This document shows positions 51,620 to 63,000 of a stretch of DNA of 64,000 nucleotides, in pieces. The DNA comes from Paenibacillus phocaeensis (GTDB lineage: Bacteria; Bacillota; Bacilli; Paenibacillales; Paenibacillaceae). The stretch covers positions 97,997 through 161,996 of the forward strand of contig NZ_FCOQ01000038.1 of the NCBI RefSeq assembly GCF_900021165.1, in the 5' to 3' direction. The number at the start of each line of letters is the position of its first letter. Positions within the stretch are counted from its first letter, which is position 1. Below the pieces are notes generated by a model. That model worked only from the letters and a program-made list of their open reading frames with translations, did not search any database and was not told the origin of the DNA. The position numbers were made by a program, and so were the translations under genes.

Positions 51620-52369
51620 ATGATCGATAATTCCTATGTTAACCCTCTGGAGCAGATGAAGGCGTTGCAAAAAAAGCTGACGCGGTTCATTATGATGTAC
51701 AAATTTGCGCTCCACGAGGTGGAGACCAAAATCGAAATCTTGCAGGAGGAATTCCAGCTTCTGCATGAGTATAATCCGATCGAGCACACGAAATCGAGAA
51801 TCAAATCTCCGGAAAGCATTATGAAGAAGCTGTATCGTAAGGGCGGAGCCACTTCGCTCGAGGACATCAAGCAAAATATCCAAGACATCGCCGGCATTCG
51901 CATCACCTGCTCGTTCATCTCGGACATTTACCGGATCAGCGAAATGCTGCAAGCCCAGAAGGACCTGAACATCCTCACGGTGAAGGATTACATCAAACAT
52001 CCCAAGCCCAATGGGTACAAAAGCCTGCACATGCTGGTCGAGGTCCCGGTGTTCATGTCGGACGGCGAGGAGCTGGTCTGTGTCGAAATCCAAATCCGCA
52101 CGATCGCCATGGATTTCTGGGCCAGCCTGGAGCACAAAATTTTCTACAAATATAACGAGTCGGTACCGGATCGGCTGCTGCAAGATCTCAAGAACGCCGC
52201 AGACACCGCCTACGAGCTGGATTTGAAAATGGAGCAGCTCCAGCAGGAAATGGAGGAGATCAAGCACGCGCACCAAGCCGAAGCCTCCGAGGAATTCCAA
52301 TTGCTCATCGATAACCAGAAGTTCAACATCCCGCAGAATCTGCTGAAGTTGCTGTCGGGCGGGGAATGA
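51620..52369 (+). CDS. small alarmone synthetase ((p)ppGpp synthetase, RelQ/YjbM or RelP/YwaC type)
   Basis: The 249-residue single-domain protein has the RelA/SpoT synthetase fold: KSRIKSPESIMKKLYRKGG (ATP-binding lysine and arginine), DIAGIRITCSFISDIY (metal Asp), GYKSLHMLVEVP and VEIQIRTIAMDFWASLEHKIFYK. A C-terminal helix follows. It lacks the HD hydrolase and regulatory domains, so it makes (p)ppGpp independent of the ribosome, often in response to cell-wall or alkaline stress. Paralogue type cannot be fixed from sequence alone. Confidence 0.92.
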   Translation: MIDNSYVNPLEQMKALQKKLTRFIMMYKFALHEVETKIEILQEEFQLLHEYNPIEHTKSRIKSPESIMKKLYRKGGATSLEDIKQNIQDIAGIRITCSFISDIYRISEMLQAQKDLNILTVKDYIKHPKPNGYKSLHMLVEVPVFMSDGEELVCVEIQIRTIAMDFWASLEHKIFYKYNESVPDRLLQDLKNAADTAYELDLKMEQLQQEMEEIKHAHQAEASEEFQLLIDNQKFNIPQNLLKLLSGGE

Positions 52370-52502
52370 CCCAAAACGTAAACAATGAGCCGTCCTAGTT
52401 CTGGGGACTGACCCCCTAGCGTGAGACAAATTAAAACACCTTCAAGAATATACACCCATGTCGTAAGATATGACGTCTGCCAGGACGTCTCTTTCTATTG
52501 TC
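52370..52502. other. convergent gap with small palindromes
   Basis: It contains GGGGACTGACCCC (near 52403-52415) and GACGTC-tgccag-GACGTC (near 52472-52489), the latter followed by TCTTTCT. Either may help end transcripts from the alarmone gene or GH92, but neither is a textbook terminator. Confidence 0.4.
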
Positions 52503-55500
52503 TTACTTTTTGGTGAAGGAAGCATTATCGAAATTGCCGATGTAGATATACTTCACGTCCGACGTACCGGTCAGAACAAAATATACGTCCTGAACTCCGG
52601 TCAAGTTCTGGTTCAGATCGCCGGATGCGATCCTATAAGTGGTCCAGGAAGCGGCCGTCGGTGGAACCGGAATCGTGCCAACCAGCGTACCGTCGCCCCC
52701 GCCCAGGCGTACCTCAATGGCGGCATCCGGCGGACAGCTGTTGCTATTACCGGAATATTCAATTGACAACTGGTTAACGCCGTCGCTGCCAAAATCCAAC
52801 CCTTTATAAGCGAGCCAGGCGCCCTGGAATGTGTTTGCGACCTGAGTTCGACCATTGCTGGTTTCCGTCTTAAGCGGCGTACCTTTGGCCGGGTTGTTGG
52901 CCGTCGACCAGGCATCGAAGGTCTCCAGCTCTAATTTGCCATAATCGCTTCGGGTTTTGCTGAACGCGAATTTGTCGAAGTTGCCGATGTAAAGCAATGA
53001 GCTGGTCGTGGCTCCTTTCAGAACGATATACACGTTCTGCAAACCAGTCACCGTGGTATCCAGGTTGACCGCAGCTGTGCGGTAAGTCCCCCATCCGCTA
53101 CTGGCGGTGTTCGGAAGCGCCACGGTCCCGACCAGAGTGCCGTCCGCCTCACCCAGTCGGATCTCTGCCCTTGCCCCGGCCGGAACCCGATTTGCAGGCG
53201 CATCGTAAACTATTTCGATTCGGTTCATGCCCGCCGTCCCGAAATTGACGTTGCGGTACAGGAGCCAAGCCCCGTCAAAGGTGTTCTTGACGACAGTTCC
53301 TCCATTGCCCGGCTCCGTACCGAGCCCGCCTTGATTAAACGTATTCAAGGCGGAGGTCCATTCGGTTCTGGCTTCGAAATCGATCGACAGCTTTCCGTCG
53401 ACCGGCTCGAAATTCGGCGTTTGAGGCTTCATGGAAAATGCAGCCTTTTCGAAATTGCCAATGTAACTGTACGTTCCGTCTATAGTTCCCTTTAAAACGA
53501 AGTAAAGATCTTGGACTCCCGTAATCGTTTGGTTCAAGTCGGCCGTTACGGTCTTGTAGGTCCCCCAGCCGTTTCCTGTAGGCGGTGTTTCCACCGTGCC
53601 GACCAAAGCCCCATTCACCCCGCCGAGCCGGATTTCTACCTTTGCGTCTGCGGCCGTGTTTCCGGTATTCCCCGCGTATGTGATGGAGATTTGGTTTACG
53701 CCAACCACGCCGAAATCCATCCCTTTATAAGCTAACCAGGCCCCGTTAAACGTATTGGCGACTTGCTGGCTGTTGATCCCTCCCGATGCCCCCTCGACCT
53801 TTAACGGGGTTCCTTTCACTGGGTGGGGATCCGTTGACCATGCATCGAATTTTTCAAGTTCCAGAGGAGCAAAATCGTTCCTCGTCTTCTGATACCCCCA
53901 TGTGAAGCGGTCGAAGTTCCCGATATAAGGCCGGCTGCTGGTCGTGCTCCCTTTCATCACGACGTAAAGATCGTGTTTGCCGGTGACCGTTTTGGTGAAC
54001 GCGGTCGTGACGGTCGCATAGTTATCCCAGCCGTTTCCGGTGTCTAGTAACGTCACCGCGCCAACAAGCTCTCCAGTTGTACCGTCTAGACGGAATTCCA
54101 ACGCCGCATCGGTCGGAGCCTTATCCGATGGTGCCGTATACTCCACAGTGACCCGATTGGCTCCCTCCGTACCGAAATCCACGTCCTTATACGACAACCA
54201 CGCGCCGTTAAACGTATTTTTCACCACGATTCCATTGTTTCCATCTTCTGTTCCAAGCGGTTTGTTGTTAAAGGTATTCACGTCCGGGGACATAGCCGTA
54301 TAACTCTCGAATTCGATCGTTTTCGGATCAACTGCCGGCGGTTCCGGTTCCACGGCAGGCTCCGGCACGTCAGGCGTTTTGACCGGAACCGGAATCGGTT
54401 CGGGCAGTCCATCATCACCCGGCTGTTCCGGAGGTTCCGGGGCAGGCTCAGCTTGGGAGATAATCGGTTCAGCCAGCCAAACCGATTCGTAGATATTGCC
54501 GTTATAATCGTCCACAAGGTAGATATTCACCTGATAACGACTCGAATTGACGTTAAACGTCTGCGACAAATCGAACGCTCCCGTCTCCACGGGCACGGCG
54601 CTGGACAACATCGCCTGGCCGCTGCCGTTCATCAGTTGGATGACGGCAACCGCCTCATCGACGTAGGTGCCTTTCAAGTTACCGTCGATGCTTACAACCA
54701 TATTGCCTTTTCGATTCACGTCCGCCTTCAGATCGAACACGTCCCACACGATATCGGAGGTATAGGTTTGCTTCGAGACTAATCGCTCGCCGGGAGCTCT
54801 CCCTAAGCTTGCGTCGCTTTTAACCCGTACCTGCACCTGGCCCGTTTCGTACGCGCCAGGTCCGACGATTTGCGGATTGGCGCTGGCTGCGGACCAGTTT
54901 TTCCCGCCGTCGGTCGTGAATTCATAGTCCGTCGCACTTTCGAATCCCGGAACAAAGGTCCAGCCGAAGGTGTTGGCTTTGTCATCGACGACCGGTACGG
55001 TCGGCGCAGGGGGAACCGTCATCCGCATCACGGCCTCCAGGCCGAAATCGAAGGCGATGTCCGAACTGGTGGCATTCACCTGGTGAACCTCCGCCGTCAG
55101 CACGTTGGTTCCTGCAACCAGCAGCGACGGATCGATCCGGAAAGAGACCCGGTCCCGCTCGTCGCCGACGGTCGCGTTGGCGTACGTGTTATAGCTCACC
55201 GGGCCGGCCGGCATGTTGGTACGGAAGATCTCTTGCCCGTTCAAATACACGATGGCCCCGTCGTCGCGAACCAGCTTGGCGTCCAGCTCCAGCATATCCT
55301 TCTTGTTCGAGACTTCGAACGTTTTGCGGAAATAGGTCGTCGGATACTTGTTGTTGCCGTCCGGTCCATAGCTGACGACCGTTTTGGCGTACCCCTTATT
55401 GTCGTAGCCGAGCGGAGCCGCTCCCGTATTCCAGGCGCTGTCGTCGAATCCGGCGCCCTGCCAGCTGCCGCCCGGAGGTTGTCCTTTATCGAAATACTTC

Positions 55501-58301
55501 CACTCCGAGCCGAGGGCGATCAGCTCCTGGCGGCTCAGCGCATCGTCGACCCCGGCGCCGAAATCGGTCATCGGCGGAGCCGATTTGGCCATAGCCCCCC
55601 ATGCCATATTCGGCTGGGAACCCATGTCGAACTCCAGCGTGCCGCCGGCCATGATCGCTTCGTAGCTGATCCAGGCCTGGTCGAATTTCTTGCCGTTCAA
55701 CTGCGCCGATTGGATGAAGCGATTTTGGCTGGAAACGTTGTTCGCCTTGATCGTCAAGGTCTTCCCGCCGTCCAAGTGCAGCTTGACTTCCGAGAAGATC
55801 GGCGATCCGATCAGGAAAGCGGCATCGCCCGGATTGGCCGGGAACAAGCCTAATGCGCTATAGACGAACCAGGAAGCCATCGCGCCCGCATCGTCATCCA
55901 TCGATGGCAAGTATCCTTCCGGGTCTGCCCGGTACACGCGCGATTTGAGCGGATAGGAGTAAGCCCCGTGGTTGTGATATTTTTGCGTAACCACTTCCGT
56001 CGTGAACTCCCGGGCGTAATATTGGGTCAGATAAGGGTACCCCAGGTAATTGAACAGATACGGGGCATCCAGGTCCGTTTCGTTGATGGCCATATATTCG
56101 TCCCGCTCGAAAAAGTCCAGCAGTTGCTTGGCCATTTCCGTTTTGCCGCCCATCAGTTCGGCCAGTCCTTCCATGTCCTGCATCGCGGACCAGCGATATT
56201 GCCACAGGTTGCCTTGGTAAGCGTATCGGTCCACCGCCGTGACGTCCGCTCCGCTCACGTCCATCCCGTTCGGCGTAAAGAAGCCGATCTTCCGGCCTTT
56301 CTCGTCGGCCTGTTTCGGATTCCACAAATTTTGGTAGGACAATGCCACCTGCTTGTATCTCTCGTACGTTGCTTTATCCCCGACCAGTTCGGCTAATTTC
56401 ATCGGGAAATAGCCGCTTCGCGCTTTTTCCAGTTGGCCGGATACTTTGTCCTGATCTCCGAAATTGTCCGCGTCGACGCCCATCCCTTGCAGCGCCGTGT
56501 ACACGTCGAAGTCCTTGAACCCTTTCGCATAGGCGTCCAGAACAACCGCCCCGTTAAATTCGTTCCGTACCGTCGGGCTTGGCCAGTACCCGCTGCCCCA
56601 CTGCGTATAAGTGCCTCTTGTTTTGTACAAATCGGCCAACGATTTGACCATGTTGTTGTATTCCTTTGGCGTCAGCACGGAAAACAGGGCGTATTTACGG
56701 AAATCGTCCCAGGTCGTCCAGCCGTTGTAATACTCGAAGTCGTTGCCGAGCTCCAAAGCCTGGCGGATCGTATTTTCGTCCCGTCCCGCCTTGAAGGTAC
56801 CGACGGAGCTGGTCACATTTTTCGGGTGGAGAAACGTATGGTACAGCTGGGTGTAAAAGATCTTCTTGTTCTCTTCGTCCGCATCCGTCACTTCCACTTT
56901 GCCGAGCAAATCGCTCCAGGCCCCGCGGATTTTCGCGTGCTGCGCATCGAAATCCCATCCGGCGATATCGTGGTCGCGTTCGTATTTCGCCTGCTCGACG
57001 CTGATCGGAGACAAACCGACCTTCGCTTGCACGGCTTGGCCCGCGGCGTTCTCGAAGTTGACCCATACGCCGGTCTTCGGGCCGGTCCGCGTAGCCACGG
57101 TTCCTGTTGCATCGCCCTGCCAAGACGTATACGAGTTGAAATCATGGTCGAACTGGATGGAATAATACATGACGTAGTATCCGTTACCGCACACGTTTTG
57201 CGCTTTGACCATGCCGGAGATTTCGCGGTTGTTCTCCACCGTTAGGCTCGTATCCAGCGGAGCCCCGTTGTAGTTATTGCTTAGATCGACCAGAACAGAT
57301 GTAGTTGAGGCGTTCTCCGGGAAAGTATACCGGTGGAAGCCCACGTTATCTGACGCGGTCAACTCAACTCCTACGCCCGAGTTCAGCGTTACCGCGTAAT
57401 AGCCGGCGGACGCCTGCTCGCTGCTTTTGTCGTAAGGCTGCTTGTATTCGTTGCTGTTGTTCGTGAAGTCGCGGGTCTCCGGCATCATCAAGATGCTGCC
57501 GCCCGCCCCGCTGCAGCCGACGCCGCTAAACCGCAGATGGGAAAATCCCTTCAGGTTCTTGTCCTGATAATAATACCCGCTGAAGGCCCCACCGTCGCTG
57601 TCCGGTCCGAGCGAGACGAGCCCGAACGGCATGGTTGGCCCGGGATTCGTCTGGCCGTTGTCGCCCAGCGTGTTGATGAACGGATCGACGTAATCAACCG
57701 GATCCAGGTTCACCGGCGGATAAGCCGGCGTTTGCCCCGCATCCACCCCGTAGAGTTCAAGCTCGTAAAGACGCACCGTATTGGAATCGTAAGCGCCCTG
57801 GCTGACGTAAAACCGAACGTACTGAGCGGTAAACGGTTCCGGCAAATAACGGTCGACGATCGTCTGCGCGTTGTTTTGCACGACGTCCACGTCCATCCAG
57901 GTCACGCCATCGGCGCTTTTTTGCAAACGAAAATTTTTCGTGTTCCAAAACGGGCTGCTGTTGGTTTCGTTGATGCCGGCGTTTAGGACGACCCACTCGT
58001 TAATGGTATACGGCTTGCCCAAATCGAGCTTCATCCATTTGATCTTGGCCGCCGAGTTGTCACACCATTTGGTATCGGTTTTGCCGTCCACGGCAAATTT
58101 GGCGCTTTCGCTGCTGTTGCATTGGCCCGAAGCCGTTACCTTGGCGTTTAACGCCACGTTCCGGGTCGGCGATCCTCCCCCCGCCGCGGCGGAAATCGCC
58201 CGCAGGTCCGCAGCCGAAACGGCGCCGCCGGCAAACAGCGATTCCACCAAACCATAAAGCAGCATCGCAGTCATGAATACCGAGACAATCCTCTTCCCCA
58301 T
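52503..58301 (-). CDS. secreted GH92 glycosidase with F5/8C and CBM6-like modules
   Basis: The 1932-residue protein has a signal peptide, an F5/8 type C domain (about 45-190) and a GH92 catalytic region (about 200-940). The latter begins DYVDPFINTLGDNGQTNPGPTMPFGLV and includes MDDDAGAMASWFVYSALGLFP with the expected acid residues. GH92 enzymes are Ca-dependent alpha-mannosidases of microbial or host glycans. A beta-sandwich module (SEWKYFDKG), a DUF4073-like domain and a Pro-rich linker follow. Four CBM6-like repeats in an alternating A-B-A-B order end the protein. It has no SLH domain. ATG 58301 follows GAGGGGG; an ATG at 58355 overlapping the previous stop is the alternative. It is the third gene of a surface operon. 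Confidence 0.92.
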   Translation of the reverse strand: MGKRIVSVFMTAMLLYGLVESLFAGGAVSAADLRAISAAAGGGSPTRNVALNAKVTASGQCNSSESAKFAVDGKTDTKWCDNSAAKIKWMKLDLGKPYTINEWVVLNAGINETNSSPFWNTKNFRLQKSADGVTWMDVDVVQNNAQTIVDRYLPEPFTAQYVRFYVSQGAYDSNTVRLYELELYGVDAGQTPAYPPVNLDPVDYVDPFINTLGDNGQTNPGPTMPFGLVSLGPDSDGGAFSGYYYQDKNLKGFSHLRFSGVGCSGAGGSILMMPETRDFTNNSNEYKQPYDKSSEQASAGYYAVTLNSGVGVELTASDNVGFHRYTFPENASTTSVLVDLSNNYNGAPLDTSLTVENNREISGMVKAQNVCGNGYYVMYYSIQFDHDFNSYTSWQGDATGTVATRTGPKTGVWVNFENAAGQAVQAKVGLSPISVEQAKYERDHDIAGWDFDAQHAKIRGAWSDLLGKVEVTDADEENKKIFYTQLYHTFLHPKNVTSSVGTFKAGRDENTIRQALELGNDFEYYNGWTTWDDFRKYALFSVLTPKEYNNMVKSLADLYKTRGTYTQWGSGYWPSPTVRNEFNGAVVLDAYAKGFKDFDVYTALQGMGVDADNFGDQDKVSGQLEKARSGYFPMKLAELVGDKATYERYKQVALSYQNLWNPKQADEKGRKIGFFTPNGMDVSGADVTAVDRYAYQGNLWQYRWSAMQDMEGLAELMGGKTEMAKQLLDFFERDEYMAINETDLDAPYLFNYLGYPYLTQYYAREFTTEVVTQKYHNHGAYSYPLKSRVYRADPEGYLPSMDDDAGAMASWFVYSALGLFPANPGDAAFLIGSPIFSEVKLHLDGGKTLTIKANNVSSQNRFIQSAQLNGKKFDQAWISYEAIMAGGTLEFDMGSQPNMAWGAMAKSAPPMTDFGAGVDDALSRQELIALGSEWKYFDKGQPPGGSWQGAGFDDSAWNTGAAPLGYDNKGYAKTVVSYGPDGNNKYPTTYFRKTFEVSNKKDMLELDAKLVRDDGAIVYLNGQEIFRTNMPAGPVSYNTYANATVGDERDRVSFRIDPSLLVAGTNVLTAEVHQVNATSSDIAFDFGLEAVMRMTVPPAPTVPVVDDKANTFGWTFVPGFESATDYEFTTDGGKNWSAASANPQIVGPGAYETGQVQVRVKSDASLGRAPGERLVSKQTYTSDIVWDVFDLKADVNRKGNMVVSIDGNLKGTYVDEAVAVIQLMNGSGQAMLSSAVPVETGAFDLSQTFNVNSSRYQVNIYLVDDYNGNIYESVWLAEPIISQAEPAPEPPEQPGDDGLPEPIPVPVKTPDVPEPAVEPEPPAVDPKTIEFESYTAMSPDVNTFNNKPLGTEDGNNGIVVKNTFNGAWLSYKDVDFGTEGANRVTVEYTAPSDKAPTDAALEFRLDGTTGELVGAVTLLDTGNGWDNYATVTTAFTKTVTGKHDLYVVMKGSTTSSRPYIGNFDRFTWGYQKTRNDFAPLELEKFDAWSTDPHPVKGTPLKVEGASGGINSQQVANTFNGAWLAYKGMDFGVVGVNQISITYAGNTGNTAADAKVEIRLGGVNGALVGTVETPPTGNGWGTYKTVTADLNQTITGVQDLYFVLKGTIDGTYSYIGNFEKAAFSMKPQTPNFEPVDGKLSIDFEARTEWTSALNTFNQGGLGTEPGNGGTVVKNTFDGAWLLYRNVNFGTAGMNRIEIVYDAPANRVPAGARAEIRLGEADGTLVGTVALPNTASSGWGTYRTAAVNLDTTVTGLQNVYIVLKGATTSSLLYIGNFDKFAFSKTRSDYGKLELETFDAWSTANNPAKGTPLKTETSNGRTQVANTFQGAWLAYKGLDFGSDGVNQLSIEYSGNSNSCPPDAAIEVRLGGGDGTLVGTIPVPPTAASWTTYRIASGDLNQNLTGVQDVYFVLTGTSDVKYIYIGNFDNASFTKK

Positions 58302-58351
58302 CGCTTTTTGTCCCCCTCGCTTTCGTCTAGTCCATGAACCATCCGCTTTGG

Positions 58352-59977
58352 TCATAACAACCGCCGGAGCATGACGGCCACTTCCGCCCGGGTCAAGTCG
58401 TGACGCGGATTAAAGCGGCTGCCGTCGCCCTGGATCCAGCCCTGCGACCAAGCCTGATCCACCGCTTTCGCGGCCCATGCCGAAATGTCTTGCGCATCGG
58501 CAAAAGCCGGCGGCTTCTGCTCGTCTGCGGCCGCTGCCGTGTTCATCGTTTCCGCCGCTCTTACTAGCGAAACGACGGCTTCCTCGCGCGTAATCGGGTC
58601 GTTCGGCCGGAACGCTCCGTTGTAGCCCGACACGATCCCAAGCCGAGCGGCTTGAGCGACCGGCTCAGCGTAATAACACCCCGGAGCCACGTCCTTAAAC
58701 GGGCTCTCGGACCCGACGCTCGGCGGATTGCCTTCTCCGTTTGCGGTTTGAACCTCAGCGACCGTCTGCATAACCAGCGTCACGAATTCCGCGCGGGTAA
58801 TGCTACGGTTCGGCGCATAATGCTTGGGATCCACGCCGGTGACGATATGCTTCGCCGCCAGCGCCTTCACGGCTTGTTCCGCCCAATGCCCGGCCAAGTC
58901 CAGGAACGTCTTGTTATATTCCAAAATCGCGTAGTAGGAAAAATGCTCCGCCGTAAAAGTGAATACGCCGCCTTCCAGTTTGCCCGGCACGTATCTAGCC
59001 CCCTGGCCGTTCACGTAATATACGCCGGCCAGCTCATTCGAAATCAGCTTCGCCTGCTCTGGCGTCAGTCGAATACTCACCGTAGCCGGCCGATCGAGCT
59101 GATGGATTTCCTTTACTTGGTCGCCTACGATGACTTGGACGATCACCGAAAGAACGACACCGGTCGGCTTATAATCGGCATCGGCGCGAATGGACTGCTC
59201 CACCGTCGATTTCGCTTCCGCGGACCATGCCGCGTTGAGCACGATTCGTACTCTCGACGAGGCTTCGCCCGATAACGCAAAAGCGCCTGCCGGAAACTCC
59301 ACCGTCCGGGTACCGGTTGTAATGATCAGGCCCTTGCCCTCTTCCGTAAGCTTGCTTAAAGCTTGTCCCGGCAGCTCCATAGCGGTACCTGCTTCCCCGG
59401 CCGCCGCCGGGAGCTCGATCGTTACGGCCTCGCCGCTCTCGGTTTGCTGCGCGGCCTCCGCCAGCGTGTCACGGCCGACGATGTACCGCCCGTCCGCGGC
59501 AAGCTCCGGCCGGGCAATGGAACCGCTGGCCCGTCCTGCTCCCGCCGGGATGTCGCTCGCATCGGTCGGAGGCGCCTGAGGCGTCGGCGTCGGACTCACG
59601 ATCGAGCCGCCTCCCGAGGTTCCCCCGCCCGTTACGATGGAGAACGTATCGGTTTTCGTTTCGCTCCCGCTCCCGGCAACAACGGTGTATCGGCCCAACG
59701 GAGCAAGATCCTCGCTCGCCGGAATGCCGACCGTTGCGGAATAGCTGCCGCTCACCGCAGGAATTGCATCCACGTACAAGACCGTTTGCGCCGGGCTGAC
59801 GATTTTGACGGTCACATTTCCGCCCGTCTCGCCCGGGATCGTGCCGGACAGCGTCAGCTCCCCGCCGCGGCGAACTTCTTTCGCGCTTAACCTCAGCGTA
59901 AAGGTATCCGCCGCGAAGACGGATGCCGGCCCAAGCGCGAACCACAACACCAGCAAGGCTGCCAAAGTTTTTTTCAC
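58352..59977 (-). CDS. S-layer homology protein (possible cell-wall anchor)
   Basis: The 541-residue protein has a signal peptide (VKKTLAALLVLWFALGPASVFA), a beta-rich N-terminal module (RLSAKEVRRGGELTLSGTIPGETGG), a Pro/Thr linker and a beta/alpha middle region. Three SLH domains (about 370-540) end the protein. It sits between a phosphatase and a GH92 enzyme that lack SLH domains, so it might hold them at the surface; that is inference. GTG 59977 is the start, with AAGAAGGGA nine bases upstream, in place of the ATG at 60004 that overlaps the phosphatase stop. Confidence 0.85.
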   Translation of the reverse strand: MKKTLAALLVLWFALGPASVFAADTFTLRLSAKEVRRGGELTLSGTIPGETGGNVTVKIVSPAQTVLYVDAIPAVSGSYSATVGIPASEDLAPLGRYTVVAGSGSETKTDTFSIVTGGGTSGGGSIVSPTPTPQAPPTDASDIPAGAGRASGSIARPELAADGRYIVGRDTLAEAAQQTESGEAVTIELPAAAGEAGTAMELPGQALSKLTEEGKGLIITTGTRTVEFPAGAFALSGEASSRVRIVLNAAWSAEAKSTVEQSIRADADYKPTGVVLSVIVQVIVGDQVKEIHQLDRPATVSIRLTPEQAKLISNELAGVYYVNGQGARYVPGKLEGGVFTFTAEHFSYYAILEYNKTFLDLAGHWAEQAVKALAAKHIVTGVDPKHYAPNRSITRAEFVTLVMQTVAEVQTANGEGNPPSVGSESPFKDVAPGCYYAEPVAQAARLGIVSGYNGAFRPNDPITREEAVVSLVRAAETMNTAAAADEQKPPAFADAQDISAWAAKAVDQAWSQGWIQGDGSRFNPRHDLTRAEVAVMLRRLL

Positions 59978-60003
59978 GGAGTGATGTCCCTTCTTTCTAT
60001 CCA

Positions 60004-63000
60004 TTACTCAAGCACCAACGGTCTGGCCAGGCCGGCAGGCACGTTCGGATCGCTGTCAAACCGGTCGAAGACAAACACCTTCACTTTGTAATTGTCTCCG
60101 CTCACGTTGAAATATTGGGAGACCTGCAATTGATTTGGCTTGATCGGAATCGCGTTGATCAACACTGGGGTATTGCCTTGCAGCAATTGGAACACAACGT
60201 TCGCCTCGCCGCTGAAATCGTCCAGTTGCTTCACCGTGACATCGACTTTCAATTTGCCGTCGCGGGTCAGCTTGCCGGAAAGCGAATACGTGTCGTTGGT
60301 AAAGGCATGGTCCGACGGCAGCGGTACCCCCGCTTCGATGCCCGGAACGGCATTCGCTTTCACGCGCACGCTGACCGTTCCGGCCGGATATTCGCCCGCC
60401 CCGATCAGTTGCGGATTCGCCTCGACCGCTTGCCAAGTTGCCCCGCCGTCCACGCTGTACTCGTAATCGGAAGGGGCGGTGAAGCCTGGCGCATTCGTCC
60501 AACCAAACGTATTCGCTGCATCATCCACAATCGGGTTCAATGGCGACGCCGCCGCATTGCCTTCCGCTTTCACGGTCACAGCCTCCGAGTTGTCCCGTTT
60601 ATCTACGGCTTTGACGGCAAATTCATATACGGACGAAGGATCGGCTTTCTCAACGACATACTGGTACATGTCCTTGCCTTTTTCCGCCGAAACGTAGACG
60701 CTCCAGTTCATGCCCAGCTTGCCGCTCGTTTCGTAGATCCGGAAGCCCCGGACTTCGTCGTCCGCGTTGCCGCTCTCCGGCTTCGTCCAGGTCAGCGCCC
60801 ATTTCCCGTTTCCGGTCTTGCCGGCGCTTAGGCCTTTTACCGGATTCGGTTTCGTGTCCGTCCGCACGATCGTATACGTATCGAAGGGGTTTTGCTCGCC
60901 CGAGCGGTACGAATCGATCGTAAAACTGTTTTCCGTCATCCGGATACCGGAGTAGATTGGGGTTTTCTTTTGCTCAAAATACGCCGCATAATATTTGTCA
61001 ATATTATTATTTACGTCGTAATACTTCGTGCCCGCCGCGTTGTTGACGATGTACATCGTGCCGTCGGGATTGAGCGAGTTGCCGTTCTCGTCGCGTTTTG
61101 GATCCTTGATCGGCGTGTCGTTGTACATCTGATACGACCGCATGTAAGTGTGGTCGTGACCTTGCAAGACGACGTCGATGCCAAGCTCGTCGAACACCGG
61201 AACCAACATGTCCCGAAGCTCATAAATTTCATTTTCTGCGGAATGACCGCCGACGGAGTAGATCGCTTTGTGGAAAGCGACGACTTTCCATTTTTTGTCC
61301 GTCTGGGCTACTTCCCGCTTCAGCCACTCGATCTGCTGCTTGAACGATTCCCGTTGCCGGTTGTCCCAACCCATGTCCATCGTGTTCATGACCATGAAAT
61401 GGGCATCGCCGTAATCGAACGAGTATACGCTGCCCGGCGGGAGCGGATCGTCGATGGAATCGTTCGGATAATAGAAATGATAATAATAGTTATCGTTATA
61501 TGGCCCTTCATGGTTGCCGACGGCGGCCATGATCGGTAGGTGCATCAGCATATCCTGCGGTTTGCCGAAGTAATCGAGCCACTGGCTTTCCAGCGCGCCG
61601 GCATCGACCTGGTCGCCGGTCATAATCATGAATTTAGACTTCGGGTAATGGTTGATCGCCTGGCCGAGCGTATCCGCCCAGACCTCGTAGTCATGCGTAT
61701 TCGCACCTTGCGAATCCGTCAAATACAGAAATTCGAAAGAATTCTCCTGGTTCCCCTCGGTCGTAAACGTCCCCGTTTGACTCCAGTTCCCGTCGCTGCC
61801 AACCCGAAACTGGTAGGAAGTGCCTGGCATGAGGCCCTCCGCCAGCACCTTATGGCTGATGAACGAGCCGTTGGTGGAGTTCGTGATTTTCAGGTTCAAG
61901 ATTCGCGTATCTTCCGGTTTGCCCACAAAGCGCATGACGCCCGGAGAGCCGAAGGCTTGTCCAGCCGGAACGATTTCCACAATGCTGTCCGTCGCGTTCG
62001 CCGGAGCGTTCTCCGGTTTGTCGTAATTCGTGTACCAGGCGAAAGAGCGTTTCGTTTTGGGGTCCTTATAAAAAGACATCGCGATCGCGATCGGCGCATA
62101 TTTTCCCGCTCGATTCGCCGGACTGAACGTGAAGCCGTTCAAAACCGCTCCGCCCGTGGCATAGGCCAAACCTCCTTGGCCGTCGTACGTCACGTTGACG
62201 ATTTCATTCGATTTGACTGTTTCTGCTAAGGTCAACGCCAATACGGAGCGGTCCGCGCCGATCGCCGTACTCGCCACAGCAAGTCGTCTTCCCCCGGATT
62301 GAACGCGCAGATGATCCTTTAGCCCGATAGGTGCGTCAGCCAATTCAGCTTTAAGCTTCAGTGTCACTTCCAGGCCGCTCGCCGCTACCGTTCCCGCGAC
62401 CGGCCCGTTGTAGTTTGGCGGCAGGAAAAAGGCGGACGACGGTACGATTTCCTTAGTCCGGCTCGGTGTCTCCCAGCGCAAATAGAGGTTCGAACCGCCG
62501 AAGTCCTCGAAATATTCGACCTTGAAGCTGTATTTCACCCCGCCCTGCAGCGAGATCGGAGCGCTGGTCTGCTCTACGTCCCAATCGTTCACCCAGTGGT
62601 CGATCACTACTTGATCGTCAATCCACACTTTGAAGCCGTTGTCGCCCGTCATGTAAAACGTGTAGTCGCCGGTTTCCGGCGCCAGGATTTGGCCGGTCCA
62701 GCGCACGTTGGCGTGATCTTGCCCGCCGGTCCAAGTTTGCAGGACCGGATCGAGGTTCGAAAAGTTGATTTGCGTATCCACCGTGGTCGATTGGAGTTCG
62801 CCAAAGCTGAAATCGCTGTTCCCCGTGTAGTATTGCGCGAGCAAACCCTGTTCGCTGCCGCTCACCGGCGGCCCTGCTGCTTCGCCTTTGAGATCCAGGT
62901 CAAAGTACAAGTCGGAGCTGGTGACGCTATCCTGATGCACTTCGACCGCCAGTACATTGGCCCCGTTGACCAGAAGAGACGGGTCGATCGCAAACGGATA

